Shown: positions 42,904 through 51,368 of the stretch, one piece after another | How the letters are laid out: the number at the start of each line of letters is the position of its first letter | Position numbering within the stretch: the stretch's first letter is position 1 | DNA from: Gammaproteobacteria bacterium | GTDB taxonomy: Bacteria > Pseudomonadota > Gammaproteobacteria > Steroidobacterales > Foliamicaceae | DNA length: 64,000 nt | Direction: 5' to 3' | Assembly: GCA_009844425.1 (NCBI GenBank) | Contig: VYBN01000013.1 | Location: 62,001-126,000, forward strand | The notes under the pieces: model-generated | The model's database searches: none | The model's input: the letters and a program-made list of their open reading frames with translations, nothing else | What the model was told of the DNA's origin: nothing | Translations under genes and position numbers: made by a program

Positions 42904-44175
42904 CTAAACAGAAAGAATCATGCGGGCCGGATCTTCGATCGACTTCTTGATTTCGGACAGGAACAGCACGGCCTCGCGGCCATCCACGATGCGGTGGTCG
43001 TAACTGAGCGCAAGGTGCATCATCGGTCGGGCGACGATTTCCCCGTCCACGACCACGGCCCGTTGCTCGATGCGGTGCATGCCGAGGATCCCGCTCTGCG
43101 GCGGGTTCAGAATCGGCGTGGACAGCAGCGAGCCGAATACGCCGCCGTTGGTGATCGTGAAGGTGCCTCCGGTCAGTTCGTCCAGCCCGATGGTCCCGGC
43201 GCGCGCCCGCGAAGCGAATGTGCCGATCGTCTGCTCGATGTCGGCGAAGCTCAACCGGTCGGCGTCGCGCAGCACCGGAACCAGCAGCCCGCGGTCGGTG
43301 GATACGGCGACGCCGATGTCGTAGTAGTCGTGATAAACGATCTTGTCGCCCTCCACGCTGGCGTTGACTACCGGAAAGCGATTCAGGGCGGCGACGCTGG
43401 CGGCCACGAAGAAGCTCATGAAACCGATCCGCACGCCGTGCCGCGCCTCGAATTCCTCTCCGTGGCGGCGGCGCAGATCCAGCACGGCGCTCATGTCCGC
43501 GTCGTTGAACGTGGTGAGCATGGCCGCTTCGCGCTGCGATTCCACCATCCGCTGGGCGATGCGGGCCCGCAGGCGGCTCATGGTCTCGCGCCTTTCCTGT
43601 CGGTGCGGCTGCGCCGCGGGCGCGGGCGGCGCCTCTATCGTTTCACCGGCGTCCGCCTCGGCCGTATCCGGCTCCTCGACCCGGGCCGCGGTGGCCGCGC
43701 CGGCCGCGCTGCTCAGCACCGCCAGCACGTCGCGCTTGAGCACCCTGCCCCGCTTGCCGCTGCCCCTGATCGAGGAAATGTCGAGATCGTGCTCTTCCAG
43801 CAGCCGCCGGACAGCGGGCGACATCGCAACGGAACCGTGTCCGCCGACCGCGGATTGTGCCTCCGCCGGCGTGGCGGCGTCTCCGGCGGCTTCCTCCGCC
43901 GCATCGTCAATGCCCGCAGCACCGCTGTCCGCTGACGCGTCCAGCACGGCCAGGGGCGTTCCGGCGTTCACCACCGCGCCGGCGTCGGCCAGGATCTTCT
44001 CCAGCACGCCGTCCGCCGGCGCCGGTACTTCCAGCACCACCTTGTCGGTTTCCAGATCGGCAAGGTTCTCGTCCTGCACCACGGATTCGCCCGCCGACTT
44101 GTGCCAGGCCAGGACCTTGGCGTCGGCCACCGATTCGGGAAGCTCCGGCGTTCTGATCTCGATTGAATTGCTCAA
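42904..44175 (-). CDS. sucB: Dihydrolipoyllysine succinyltransferase (E2o)
   Basis: A 423-residue E2 core of the 2-oxoglutarate dehydrogenase complex. The start is TTG 44175, supported by SD GGAG seven bases before it; the N-terminus is SNSIEIRTPELPESV. Domains: lipoyl (about 1-80, lipoylated Lys in DLETDKVVLEVPAPADG), Ala/Pro/Glu-rich linker, E1/E3-binding (about 115-155, MSPAVRRLLEEHDLDIS), catalytic acyltransferase (about 190-423) with His/Asp in LALSYDHRIVDGREAV. It lies between sucA and lpd. Confidence 0.96.
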   Translation of the reverse strand: MSNSIEIRTPELPESVADAKVLAWHKSAGESVVQDENLADLETDKVVLEVPAPADGVLEKILADAGAVVNAGTPLAVLDASADSGAAGIDDAAEEAAGDAATPAEAQSAVGGHGSVAMSPAVRRLLEEHDLDISSIRGSGKRGRVLKRDVLAVLSSAAGAATAARVEEPDTAEADAGETIEAPPAPAAQPHRQERRETMSRLRARIAQRMVESQREAAMLTTFNDADMSAVLDLRRRHGEEFEARHGVRIGFMSFFVAASVAALNRFPVVNASVEGDKIVYHDYYDIGVAVSTDRGLLVPVLRDADRLSFADIEQTIGTFASRARAGTIGLDELTGGTFTITNGGVFGSLLSTPILNPPQSGILGMHRIEQRAVVVDGEIVARPMMHLALSYDHRIVDGREAVLFLSEIKKSIEDPARMILSV

Positions 44176-44199
44176 ATTTTAACTCCACGCTGCGATTCC

Positions 44200-44307
44200 G
44201 CCCATCTTGCTACCCCTTCTTCCGGGAGACGCATAAATCCGTCCATGGAGCTCGGTTCCGCCATCCATGGCTCACACGCTCCCGGAAGAAGGGGTAGCAA
44301 GATGGGC
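44200..44307. repeat. Palindromic element with 29-bp perfect arms (copy 2)
   Basis: 44200-44228 and 44279-44307 are perfect 29-base inverted copies around a 50-base loop. The loop contains CGCCATCCATGGCTC at 44259-44273, the inverse of the 15-base core in the element at 2578-2679. The arms are unrelated in sequence to those of copy 1. It occupies the sucA-sucB gap, eight bases from the sucA stop, so it may form an mRNA hairpin between two cotranscribed genes. Confidence 0.85.
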
Positions 44308-44314
44308 TCAGGTT

Positions 44315-47119
44315 TCATGAGCCCCGGTCACTCTCAAGCACCTGCTCGACGATCGCGTACTGCTGGAGCCGGTGCAGATGGATGGAACCCGGCGCCGGCG
44401 AAGCCGCTCCCGCGCGGCCCATATAGCTCAATCGCTGGCCCTTGACCAGCCAGCGCTCCAGCCGCGCGCGCACCCGGTACCAGGCGCCCTGGTTCTTCGG
44501 TTCCTCCTGCGCCCAGACGATGTCCTCGACGTCCGCGTAGCGCTTGAAAAGCGCCTCGCAGAGATCGTGCGGAAACGGGTAGAGCTGCTCGATGCGAACG
44601 ATGGCCACGTCGCTGGCCTCCCCTTCGCGCCGCGCTTCCAGCAGGTCGAAATACAGCTTGCCGCTGCACAGCACAAGGCGGCGCACGTCGTCGAGTTCGT
44701 CCACCTCGTCGATGATCCGCTCGAAACGGCCCTCGCTCAGCGCCGCAAGCGGCGTGAAGGACAGCTTGTTCCGCAGCAGGCTCTTGGGCGTCAGGGCCAC
44801 CAGCGGCACGCGCGCTCGGTTGTGCATCTGCCTTCGCAGCATGTGGAACATCTGGCCCGGCGTGGACGGCACGCAGACCCGCATGTTGCCCTGCGCGCAA
44901 AGCTGCAGGAACCGCTCCAGGCGGGCCGAGGAATGCTCGGGCCCGGCCCCTTCCTGGCCATGCGGAAGAAACAGCGTCAGCCCGGACATCCGGCCCCACT
45001 TGGTCTCGCCCGAGGCGATGAACTGATCGATCACGACCTGGGCGCCGTTGCAGAAGTCGCCGAACTGCCCTTCCCAGATCGTCAGGCAGTCCGGATCGGT
45101 GGTCGAGTAGCCGTATTCGAAGCCCATCACGGCCTCCTCGCTGAGTAGCGAATCGGTGATCGTGAAGGCGCCCCGCATCGGGGCCACGTCGTCCAGCGGC
45201 GAGTAGGCGCGCCCGCTGTGCTGGTCGATCAGGCTGGCGTGGCGGTGAAAAAACGTGCCGCGGCGGCTGTCCTGCCCGGTCAGGCGCACCCGGTAGCCGT
45301 CGCGCAGGAGGCTGCCATAGGCCATCAGTTCGCCGAATCCCCAGTCCATGTCGATTTCGCCGCGCGCCATCCGCAGCCGGTCGGCGACGACCTTGATCAC
45401 CCGCGGGTGCAGGTTGACCCCCTCGGGCACCGTGCCGAGCCGCTCGCCGAGGTCCGCGACCTGCTCCGGCGGGATGGCCGTATCGACTTCCACGTCGGCA
45501 TCGGCCTGCCGGTAGCTGTCCCAATCGACGGTGAACTCGTTGCCGACCATGCCCATGGCCGCCTCCGGCAGCGGGTCGCCCGCGTCCAGCCGTCTGCGGT
45601 ATTCGGCCCTGTCCGCCTTCAGCTCCGCCTTCGTGACCACGCCATCCTCGCAAAGACGGTCGGCGTACATCTGAAGGGTGGTGGGATGGCTGCGGATGCG
45701 GTCGTACATGAGCGGCTGCGTTGCGGCCGGCTCGTCCGCCTCGTTGTGACCGTGACGGCGATAGCAGACGAGATCCACGAACACGTCCTTGTGGAAAGCC
45801 TGCCGGTATTCGAGCGCGAGGCGGGTCGCGAACACGCAGGCCTCCGGCGAGTCTCCGTTCACATGGATTACCGGCGCCTCGATCATCTTGGCGACGTCGC
45901 TGCAGTACGGCGTGGAGCGCGCGTCCTGCGGGTCGCTGGTGGTGAAGCCGATCTGATTGTTCACGATCAGGTGCACGGTCCCGCCGGTGGCGAAGGAGCG
46001 CGCCTGGGAAAGCTGCAGCGTTTCCGTCACCACGCCCTGCCCGGCCACGGCGGCGTCACCGTGGATCAGCACCGGAAGGATCTCGTCGCCCTCGCTGTCG
46101 CGCCGGCGGTCCATGCGCGCGCGCACCGACCCCAGTACGACCGGGTTCACGATTTCCAGGTGCGACGGATTGAACGCCAGCACCACGTGGACCATCCCCC
46201 CCGGCGTGGTTACGTCCGACGAAAAGCCCATGTGGTACTTGACGTCGCCGTACTTGCCCGACAGCGGCCCGGACTCGCCGGCAAACTCCGCGTACAGCTC
46301 CTGCGGCGCCTTGCCCAATACGTTCACCAGCACGTTGATCCGCCCGCGGTGCGCCATTCCGACCACGATTTCCTGCAGGCCCTTGGACCCGGCCTGCTGG
46401 ATCAGGTCGTAGAGCATCGGGATCAGGCTGTCGCCGCCCTCCAGCGAGAAGCGCTTCTGGCCCACGTAGCGCGTATGCAGATAACGCTCCAGGCCCTCGG
46501 CGGCGATCAGTTCGCGCAGGATTGCGCGCTTGACCGGGTCCGGCGGACGTCCGGCCAGTTTCGCCGCCTCCACCCGGTCGCGCAGCCACAAGCGCTCGCG
46601 GGCCCGCGACACATGCGCCATCTCCACCCCGACGTCGCCGCAGTAGATCTGCTCCAGTTGCTCGATGATGGTCCGCAGCGGCAACTGGCGGCCCTCGGCG
46701 CCGCCGAACCGCCCGGTATCGAACACGGTGTCCAGATCCGCCTCGCTCAGGCCCGCGTACTCGAGCTTGGGCGCCTGGCTGCGCAGGTTGGGGTTCAGAT
46801 GCAGCGGATCGACCCGCGCTGCTCGATAGCCGCGCAGCCGATACAACTGGATGAGCCGCACCACCGCGCCCTGGCGCGAGGCGACGGCCCGCACCGCGGG
46901 CGCCGCCCTGCCGTTGCTTGCGAGCGTCGCAGCTCCGCCGCCGTTCGGCAGTCGCGTCGGCAGCGGTCGGCCGGCCTCGACGCTCTCGAACAGCTCGCGC
47001 CAGTGCGGCGCCACTTCATCGGGATCGGCCCGCCAGGCGGAATACATTTCGAACACATAAGGCGCGTTACTCGCAAAAAGCGGAGATTCCCGGTAGGCGT
47101 GTTCGGTACGGCCGCTCAT
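44315..47119 (-). CDS. sucA: 2-oxoglutarate dehydrogenase E1 component
   Basis: A 934-residue thiamine-diphosphate decarboxylase of the TCA cycle. Features: N-terminal E2-binding segment (APYVFEMYSAWRADPDEV), KRFSLEGGDSLIPMLYDLI (about 220), VVGMAHRGRINVLVNVLGK, GDAAVAGQGVVTETLQLSQA, IVNNQIGFTTSDPQDAR (ThDP), YRRHGHNEADEP, the C-terminal LPHGQEGAGPEHSSARLERF and RVPLVALTPKSLLR. It is divergent from the glycosyltransferase gene over 82 bases, where a TATACA-like -10 can be seen on the minus strand. Followed by the palindrome and sucB. Confidence 0.97.
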   Translation of the reverse strand: MSGRTEHAYRESPLFASNAPYVFEMYSAWRADPDEVAPHWRELFESVEAGRPLPTRLPNGGGAATLASNGRAAPAVRAVASRQGAVVRLIQLYRLRGYRAARVDPLHLNPNLRSQAPKLEYAGLSEADLDTVFDTGRFGGAEGRQLPLRTIIEQLEQIYCGDVGVEMAHVSRARERLWLRDRVEAAKLAGRPPDPVKRAILRELIAAEGLERYLHTRYVGQKRFSLEGGDSLIPMLYDLIQQAGSKGLQEIVVGMAHRGRINVLVNVLGKAPQELYAEFAGESGPLSGKYGDVKYHMGFSSDVTTPGGMVHVVLAFNPSHLEIVNPVVLGSVRARMDRRRDSEGDEILPVLIHGDAAVAGQGVVTETLQLSQARSFATGGTVHLIVNNQIGFTTSDPQDARSTPYCSDVAKMIEAPVIHVNGDSPEACVFATRLALEYRQAFHKDVFVDLVCYRRHGHNEADEPAATQPLMYDRIRSHPTTLQMYADRLCEDGVVTKAELKADRAEYRRRLDAGDPLPEAAMGMVGNEFTVDWDSYRQADADVEVDTAIPPEQVADLGERLGTVPEGVNLHPRVIKVVADRLRMARGEIDMDWGFGELMAYGSLLRDGYRVRLTGQDSRRGTFFHRHASLIDQHSGRAYSPLDDVAPMRGAFTITDSLLSEEAVMGFEYGYSTTDPDCLTIWEGQFGDFCNGAQVVIDQFIASGETKWGRMSGLTLFLPHGQEGAGPEHSSARLERFLQLCAQGNMRVCVPSTPGQMFHMLRRQMHNRARVPLVALTPKSLLRNKLSFTPLAALSEGRFERIIDEVDELDDVRRLVLCSGKLYFDLLEARREGEASDVAIVRIEQLYPFPHDLCEALFKRYADVEDIVWAQEEPKNQGAWYRVRARLERWLVKGQRLSYMGRAGAASPAPGSIHLHRLQQYAIVEQVLESDRGS

Positions 47120-47201
47120 GGCGCTAGTGTCGTTTCAAGCTCATATTCGACACTCGCATTGTATAGCGCCGGTAACTTCCGTAGGCGACAATACGCGCGC
47201 C

Positions 47202-47942
47202 GTGAACAAGCCTGGAATCAGCATTGTGGCGCCGGCCCACGAAGAGGCCGAAAGCCTGCCGGAACTGGTGCGCAGCGTGGAAAACGCCTTCGCCGCCTTC
47301 GATGCCTGGGAGCTCATCGTCGTTGACGACGGCAGCCGCGACAATACCGCCGGGGTGCTGGCCGGCCTGCAAAGCGAGCACCCAAGGCTGAGGGTCGTCC
47401 GGCACTTGAACAACAGGGGCCAGAGCGCCGCGATGTGCACGGGCGCGGACGCCGCGCGATTCGCCTGGCTCGGCTTTCTCGACGCGGACGGTCAGAACGA
47501 TCCGGCCGACCTGGCGAAGCTGTATTCCGAAATGCTCGAGGCGGGCGATACGGCGCCCGGCATGATCATGGGCCACCGGCAGGAGCGCAAGGACGGGTGG
47601 CTGACGCGTTCGTCCTCGCGCATTGCAAATGCGGTGCGCGCGGGGTTGCTGCGGGATCGAACGCCGGACACCGGCTGCAGTCTGAAAGTCCTGGCGCGCG
47701 ATGACTTCCTGGCGATGCCGCGCTTCGACCACATGCACCGTTTTCTGCCAGCCCTGCTGCTGCGTCAGGGTCTGCAAACCGTTTCCCGTCCGGTGGCGCA
47801 CTATCCGCGGCGCGCCGGGCGTTCAAAATACGGCCTGGGGAACCGGCTGTGGGTAGGGATCGCCGACCTGCTCGGCGTCTGGTGGCTCGGCCGGCGGCGC
47901 TTCCGGCCCGGAAAAAGTGAGGAGATACGACACGATGACTGA
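47202..47942 (+). CDS. Glycosyltransferase family 2 (dolichyl/undecaprenyl-phosphate sugar synthase-like)
   Basis: A 246-residue GT-A enzyme. GTG 47202 gives start VNKPGISIVAPAHEEAESLPELV. GT2 motifs: IVVDDGSRDNTAGVL, RQGQ-like LNNRGQSAAMCTGADAA, FLDADGQNDPADL (DxD), DTGCSLKVLARDDFL. It lacks the C-terminal helices of ArnC, so it likely acts at the inner face of the membrane, loading a sugar onto polyprenyl phosphate. It overlaps the LAB_N gene by eight bases; with the ArnT-like gene it forms a lipid-A or glycan modification module. Confidence 0.9.
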   Translation: MNKPGISIVAPAHEEAESLPELVRSVENAFAAFDAWELIVVDDGSRDNTAGVLAGLQSEHPRLRVVRHLNNRGQSAAMCTGADAARFAWLGFLDADGQNDPADLAKLYSEMLEAGDTAPGMIMGHRQERKDGWLTRSSSRIANAVRAGLLRDRTPDTGCSLKVLARDDFLAMPRFDHMHRFLPALLLRQGLQTVSRPVAHYPRRAGRSKYGLGNRLWVGIADLLGVWWLGRRRFRPGKSEEIRHDD

Positions 47943-48243
47943 ACTGATTGAGCAGTGGCTGGCGCTGCCCACCACCGATCTGATCTGGCTGGCGGTGGGG
48001 TTCGGCGGGCAGGCCATATTCGCCTCGCGGTTCCTCTACCAGTGGATCGCCAGCGAACGTGCGGGCCGCAGCCACATTCCGCGAGCCTTCTGGTATCTGA
48101 GCCTGGCCGGCGGCCTGACGCTGCTCAGCTACGCCATCCATCGCGGCGATCCCGTTTTCATCCTCGGCCAGACGACCGGCGCCATGATCTACATTCGCAA
48201 CCTGGTCCTGCTGCACCGCAGCGGCCAGCTCGATTCCACCTGA
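47935..48243 (+). CDS. Lipid A biosynthesis N-terminal (LAB_N) domain membrane protein
   Basis: A 102-residue protein with three hydrophobic helices; ATG preceded by GGAG. Family signatures are WLAVGFGGQAIFASRFLYQW, IPRAFWYLSLAGGLTLLSYA and GQTTGAMIYIRNLVL, as in the LAB_N domain often fused to or near LpxB and GT2 genes. The small size suggests a flippase- or carrier-type accessory for the glycosyltransferases around it. The 3' end abuts repeat copy d. Confidence 0.88.
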   Translation: MTELIEQWLALPTTDLIWLAVGFGGQAIFASRFLYQWIASERAGRSHIPRAFWYLSLAGGLTLLSYAIHRGDPVFILGQTTGAMIYIRNLVLLHRSGQLDST

Positions 48244-48248
48244 GATGT

Positions 48249-48304
48249 CCGGGTGCGAAGGCGTCTCGCCTTCGCGGAGGGCGGGACGCCCTCTCTCCCG
48301 GGAG
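48249..48304. repeat. Double-hairpin GC-rich repeat, copy d
   Basis: GCGAAGGCGTCTCGCCTTCG then GAGGGCGGGACGCCCTC, bounded by CCGGG and TCTCCCGGGAG. It separates the LAB_N and ArnT-like genes; the terminal GGGAG ends six bases before the GTG start of the latter, so the repeat seems to supply the ribosome-binding site. Confidence 0.8.
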
Positions 48305-48309
48305 TTCGC

Positions 48310-49992
48310 GTGAACATCCAAAAGAACGAAATCTGGCTCGGCGCGGCGGCGCTTCTGACGCTGGCGGCGGGCCTGGGGCTGCGCGATCCGTGGGCGCCGG
48401 ACGAACCGCGCTATGCGCTGATCGCCGCCGAAATGCTGCAGTCCGGCGACTGGTCGCTGACCCGGCTGGGTGGCGTCATTTACGCACAAAAGCCGCCCGT
48501 GTATTTCTGGCTGCTGGCCGCCGCCCAATGGCTGGCCGGGTTCCGGTTCGGGTTCCTGCTGCCGTCGCTCCTGGCGGGGCTGGGAACCCTTGCGCTCGTC
48601 TGGGACCTGGCCCGTCGGCTCTGGTCGCGCGAGACGGCATGGTGGGCGGCGCTCGGGCTGCTCGCCTGCCTGCAGTTCACGATGCAGGCCCGCAGCGCGC
48701 AGATCGACGCCGTCCTGTGCCTGTTGACGACGCTGAGCCTGTACGGACTGCTCCGGCACCTCCTGCTGGGGCCGGACTGGCGCTGGTTCAACGTCGGCTT
48801 TCTTGCCGCGGGCGTGGGCGTGCTGACCAAGGGCGTGGGCTTTCTGCCGCTCCTGGTGCTGTTGCCCTGGGCCGGGCTGCGCTGGGCCAGCTGGAGCCTG
48901 CCGCGGCTCGGCGGCGGCGCGCGCTGGCTCCTGGGACCGGTGTTTTTCCTTGCACCGCTGGCTCTCTGGCTGTTCCCGCTATTGCTCAGGGCCCCAGCCG
49001 ATCCCGAAATCGCCGGCTACCTGGACAACCTGCTGTTCCGCCAGACCATTACCCGTTACGCCGATCCCTGGCATCACTTCCAGCCCTTCTGGTACTTCTT
49101 CGTGGAAGTCATCCCATGGGCCTGGTTCCCGCTGATTCTCCTGTCGCCGTGGCTTGCGGCGCGCTGGGTGCGCCGCTGGCGCGACCGCGACGCAAGCGTC
49201 GTGCTGCTTGCGAGCTGGATCGCGCTTGTCCTGCTTTTCTTCACCGTCAGTTCCGCCAAACGCGACGTCTACCTGCTGCCGGCGGCGCCGGCGCTGGCGC
49301 TGCTCTCGGCGCCGCACCTCCCGGAACTTGCCGCCCGGCTGTCCTGCCGGCGCGTCCTGCGCGCCGCGGCGCTGCTGCTGTCGCTGGTCCTGGCCGCCGG
49401 TTCCGCCTGGCTGTTGTTCGTGGACACGCAGCGGCTGGCCGAACTTTCGGCACGCTACGAGACCGGCGCCGGACCTCTCTGGACGCTGTTTATCGCCGCG
49501 CTGATCGGCGCCGTTCTCGCGCTGGCAATCCCTGCCCGGCGGACAGCGGCGATGTTTGCAGCGTTCATGCTGTTCGGTTGGCAGGTTTGGGGCTGGGCGC
49601 TGCAACCGCAAATCAACGACGCCCGCTCCGGAGCCCCCATCGCCGAACGAACGCTGGAGTCCATCCCGCAAGACGCTCCGCTGGCGGTGGCGGATTGGCG
49701 CGCGCAGCAAATTCTTCATCTGGGCCGGCAGGTGGTGCATTTTCAGGGCCTGGGCGCTCGGCCGCCCGACGAAATCCAACTGGCGGCCGCATGGCTGGAG
49801 GAAGATTCCGCAAGGTGGCTGCTCACTCCAGCCGAACATCGCAGCACCTGCTTCGAGCCCGAAAGCGGCAGGCGTTTGGGACACGCTCACCGTCGGGACT
49901 GGTTGCTGCTGTCCGCCGCGGACTTAAGTGGCTCCTGCGCCGCGCCAGCCGATCCGGCCCATCTCGTGCGCCTGCCTCCGCTGCGTCCTTGA
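48310..49992 (+). CDS. ArnT-like glycosyltransferase (PMT family, GT83)
   Basis: A 560-residue polytopic transferase. GTG 48310 with SD GGGAG from the repeat; frame open upstream is repeat. The start motif GLRDPWAPDEPRYALIAAEML carries the catalytic Asp-Glu of PMT/ArnT-type enzymes, followed by RLGGVIYAQKPPVYFWLLA. Ten or more hydrophobic helices are followed by a soluble domain (about 460-560). Such enzymes transfer 4-amino-arabinose or another sugar from undecaprenyl phosphate to lipid A. The acceptor here is not determined. Confidence 0.88.
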   Translation: MNIQKNEIWLGAAALLTLAAGLGLRDPWAPDEPRYALIAAEMLQSGDWSLTRLGGVIYAQKPPVYFWLLAAAQWLAGFRFGFLLPSLLAGLGTLALVWDLARRLWSRETAWWAALGLLACLQFTMQARSAQIDAVLCLLTTLSLYGLLRHLLLGPDWRWFNVGFLAAGVGVLTKGVGFLPLLVLLPWAGLRWASWSLPRLGGGARWLLGPVFFLAPLALWLFPLLLRAPADPEIAGYLDNLLFRQTITRYADPWHHFQPFWYFFVEVIPWAWFPLILLSPWLAARWVRRWRDRDASVVLLASWIALVLLFFTVSSAKRDVYLLPAAPALALLSAPHLPELAARLSCRRVLRAAALLLSLVLAAGSAWLLFVDTQRLAELSARYETGAGPLWTLFIAALIGAVLALAIPARRTAAMFAAFMLFGWQVWGWALQPQINDARSGAPIAERTLESIPQDAPLAVADWRAQQILHLGRQVVHFQGLGARPPDEIQLAAAWLEEDSARWLLTPAEHRSTCFEPESGRRLGHAHRRDWLLLSAADLSGSCAAPADPAHLVRLPPLRP

Positions 49993-49998
49993 GCCGAA

Positions 49999-50979
49999 TT
50001 AGCCGTAATGCTCCCGGTACCAGAGGGCGAAACGCGAAAGGCCCTCTTCCAGCGTCACATTTGGCGCGAAGCTGAAATCTCTCTGCATGGCCGACATGTT
50101 CGGTACGGTGACGCGCATTTCCCCGGGCGGTTCCGGCTCGAAATCGAACTGTGCTTCGCTGCCCAGCCGGTCCGCAAGCAGGCGTATGAATTCGAGCAGT
50201 TCAACGTCCTCACCGGCGCCGAGGTTGTAGAGCGCTGCCGGCGGCGTTCCACCGGGCCGTCCCGCCTCAAGGATCGCCAAAGTGCCCCTCACAACGTCGT
50301 CGATGCAGGTGAACGCGCGCCGTTGCCGCCCGTCGCCGAACACTTTCAGCGCCTTTCCCTCGCACAGTTGCTGTGCGAATATCATCGGCGCCATATCCGG
50401 CCGGCCCCAGGGTCCATATACGGTGAAGTACCGAATTCCTGTGCTGGGCAGCCCATGTATACGCGCATAGGAATACGCCAGCAGTTCGCCCGCGCGCTTC
50501 GTGGCCGCATAGACGCTTCTGGGGCGATCCGCAGCGTCTTCTTCGGTAAAAGGCGTCTTTTCCGTATCGCCGTACACGGATGATGACGAAGCGTAGAGCA
50601 GATGCTCCACATTGTGCCGCACACAGCACTCCAGCAAAACGGTGAGTCCGATGACGTTGCTCGATATGTATTGCTGCGGCGCTTCTATCGAATAACGCAC
50701 GCCGGCCTGTGCGGCCAAGTGAACAACCTGCGGAAATTCACGCGCCTCGAACAGCGCCTGCATACCGCTTTCGTCCGCCAGTTCCAGCTTGTGAAACGAA
50801 AAAGCTTCATGCTCCCGCAACCGGGCAAGCCGCGCATGCTTTAGCGCCGGATCGTAGTAAGCATTGAGGTTGTCCACGCCGACGACCTCGCGACCTTCGG
50901 ACAACAGCGCCTTCGCCACCGCGTGACCGATAAAACCGGCCGCTCCCGTAATCAGAATTGGCGTTTCGGATTCCTGCAA
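49999..50979 (-). CDS. UDP-glucuronate/UDP-sugar 4-epimerase-like SDR
   Basis: A 326-residue extended SDR. The start is TTG 50979 (no in-frame ATG near; three bases after the upstream stop). NAD motif ILITGAAGFIGHAVAKALL, catalytic SSSSVYG and YAATKRAGE (Tyr-Lys), and HxxxRYFTVYGPWGRPD are those of UDP-glucuronate 4-epimerases of capsule/LPS pathways. It likely makes a nucleotide sugar for glycan or lipid-A modification by the neighbouring transferases. No obvious SD. Confidence 0.87.
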   Translation of the reverse strand: MQESETPILITGAAGFIGHAVAKALLSEGREVVGVDNLNAYYDPALKHARLARLREHEAFSFHKLELADESGMQALFEAREFPQVVHLAAQAGVRYSIEAPQQYISSNVIGLTVLLECCVRHNVEHLLYASSSSVYGDTEKTPFTEEDAADRPRSVYAATKRAGELLAYSYARIHGLPSTGIRYFTVYGPWGRPDMAPMIFAQQLCEGKALKVFGDGRQRRAFTCIDDVVRGTLAILEAGRPGGTPPAALYNLGAGEDVELLEFIRLLADRLGSEAQFDFEPEPPGEMRVTVPNMSAMQRDFSFAPNVTLEEGLSRFALWYREHYG

Positions 50980-50982
50980 TTG

Positions 50983-51279
50983 CTATGGAATGGCGGCTTC
51001 GGAAGCCTCGCGCGATGAAATCAGGATTCCTTCCACACGCGCCACGCGCTGGGCAACTTCGCCAAAGCTGGAAGCAAAGCCGTCGAACCGGGCTTCGATT
51101 CGATCCATACGGGCTTCGAACACATCCATGCGGGTTTCCAGCGTACCTACCCGTGCATCCAGATCGCTTAGCCGAGATTCGATTCGATCCAGACGGGCAA
51201 CGGTTCGCAACTGCAGAGGAAGTACAACCGCCAGCACCGCGCCCGCCGTTCCTGCGATTGTGATGAGTTGCTCCATCAT
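50983..51279 (-). CDS. Small membrane-anchored coiled-coil protein
   Basis: A 98-residue protein starting at ATG 51279 behind SD GGGAG. A hydrophobic N-terminus (MMEQLITIAGTAGAVLAVVL) is followed by a coiled coil of about 65 residues built from LDRIESRLSDLDARVGTLET repeats with heptad Leu/Val/Met. Similar small proteins with repeated D-R-E heptads occur in many bacteria; function unknown. Cotranscribed with the epimerase gene, three bases away. Confidence 0.7.
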   Translation of the reverse strand: MMEQLITIAGTAGAVLAVVLPLQLRTVARLDRIESRLSDLDARVGTLETRMDVFEARMDRIEARFDGFASSFGEVAQRVARVEGILISSREASEAAIP

Positions 51280-51368
51280 GGGGCTCTCCCTGTTCCCGTT
51301 TCCTGTTGGCGATTCTGTACGATGACAGTAAAAAAGACAATGCGGAAATCGTAGACGGAACGCACGAT

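Noticed and set aside
41413-43935. 840-codon open frame on the plus strand
   Set aside because: It lies opposite lpd and sucB, whose motifs are complete; it has no recognisable domains and is the GC-rich mirror of those genes.
47955-50075. 706-codon plus-strand frame
   Set aside because: Runs in a different frame over LAB_N and the ArnT-like gene; composition is Arg/Ala/Pro-rich shadow sequence.
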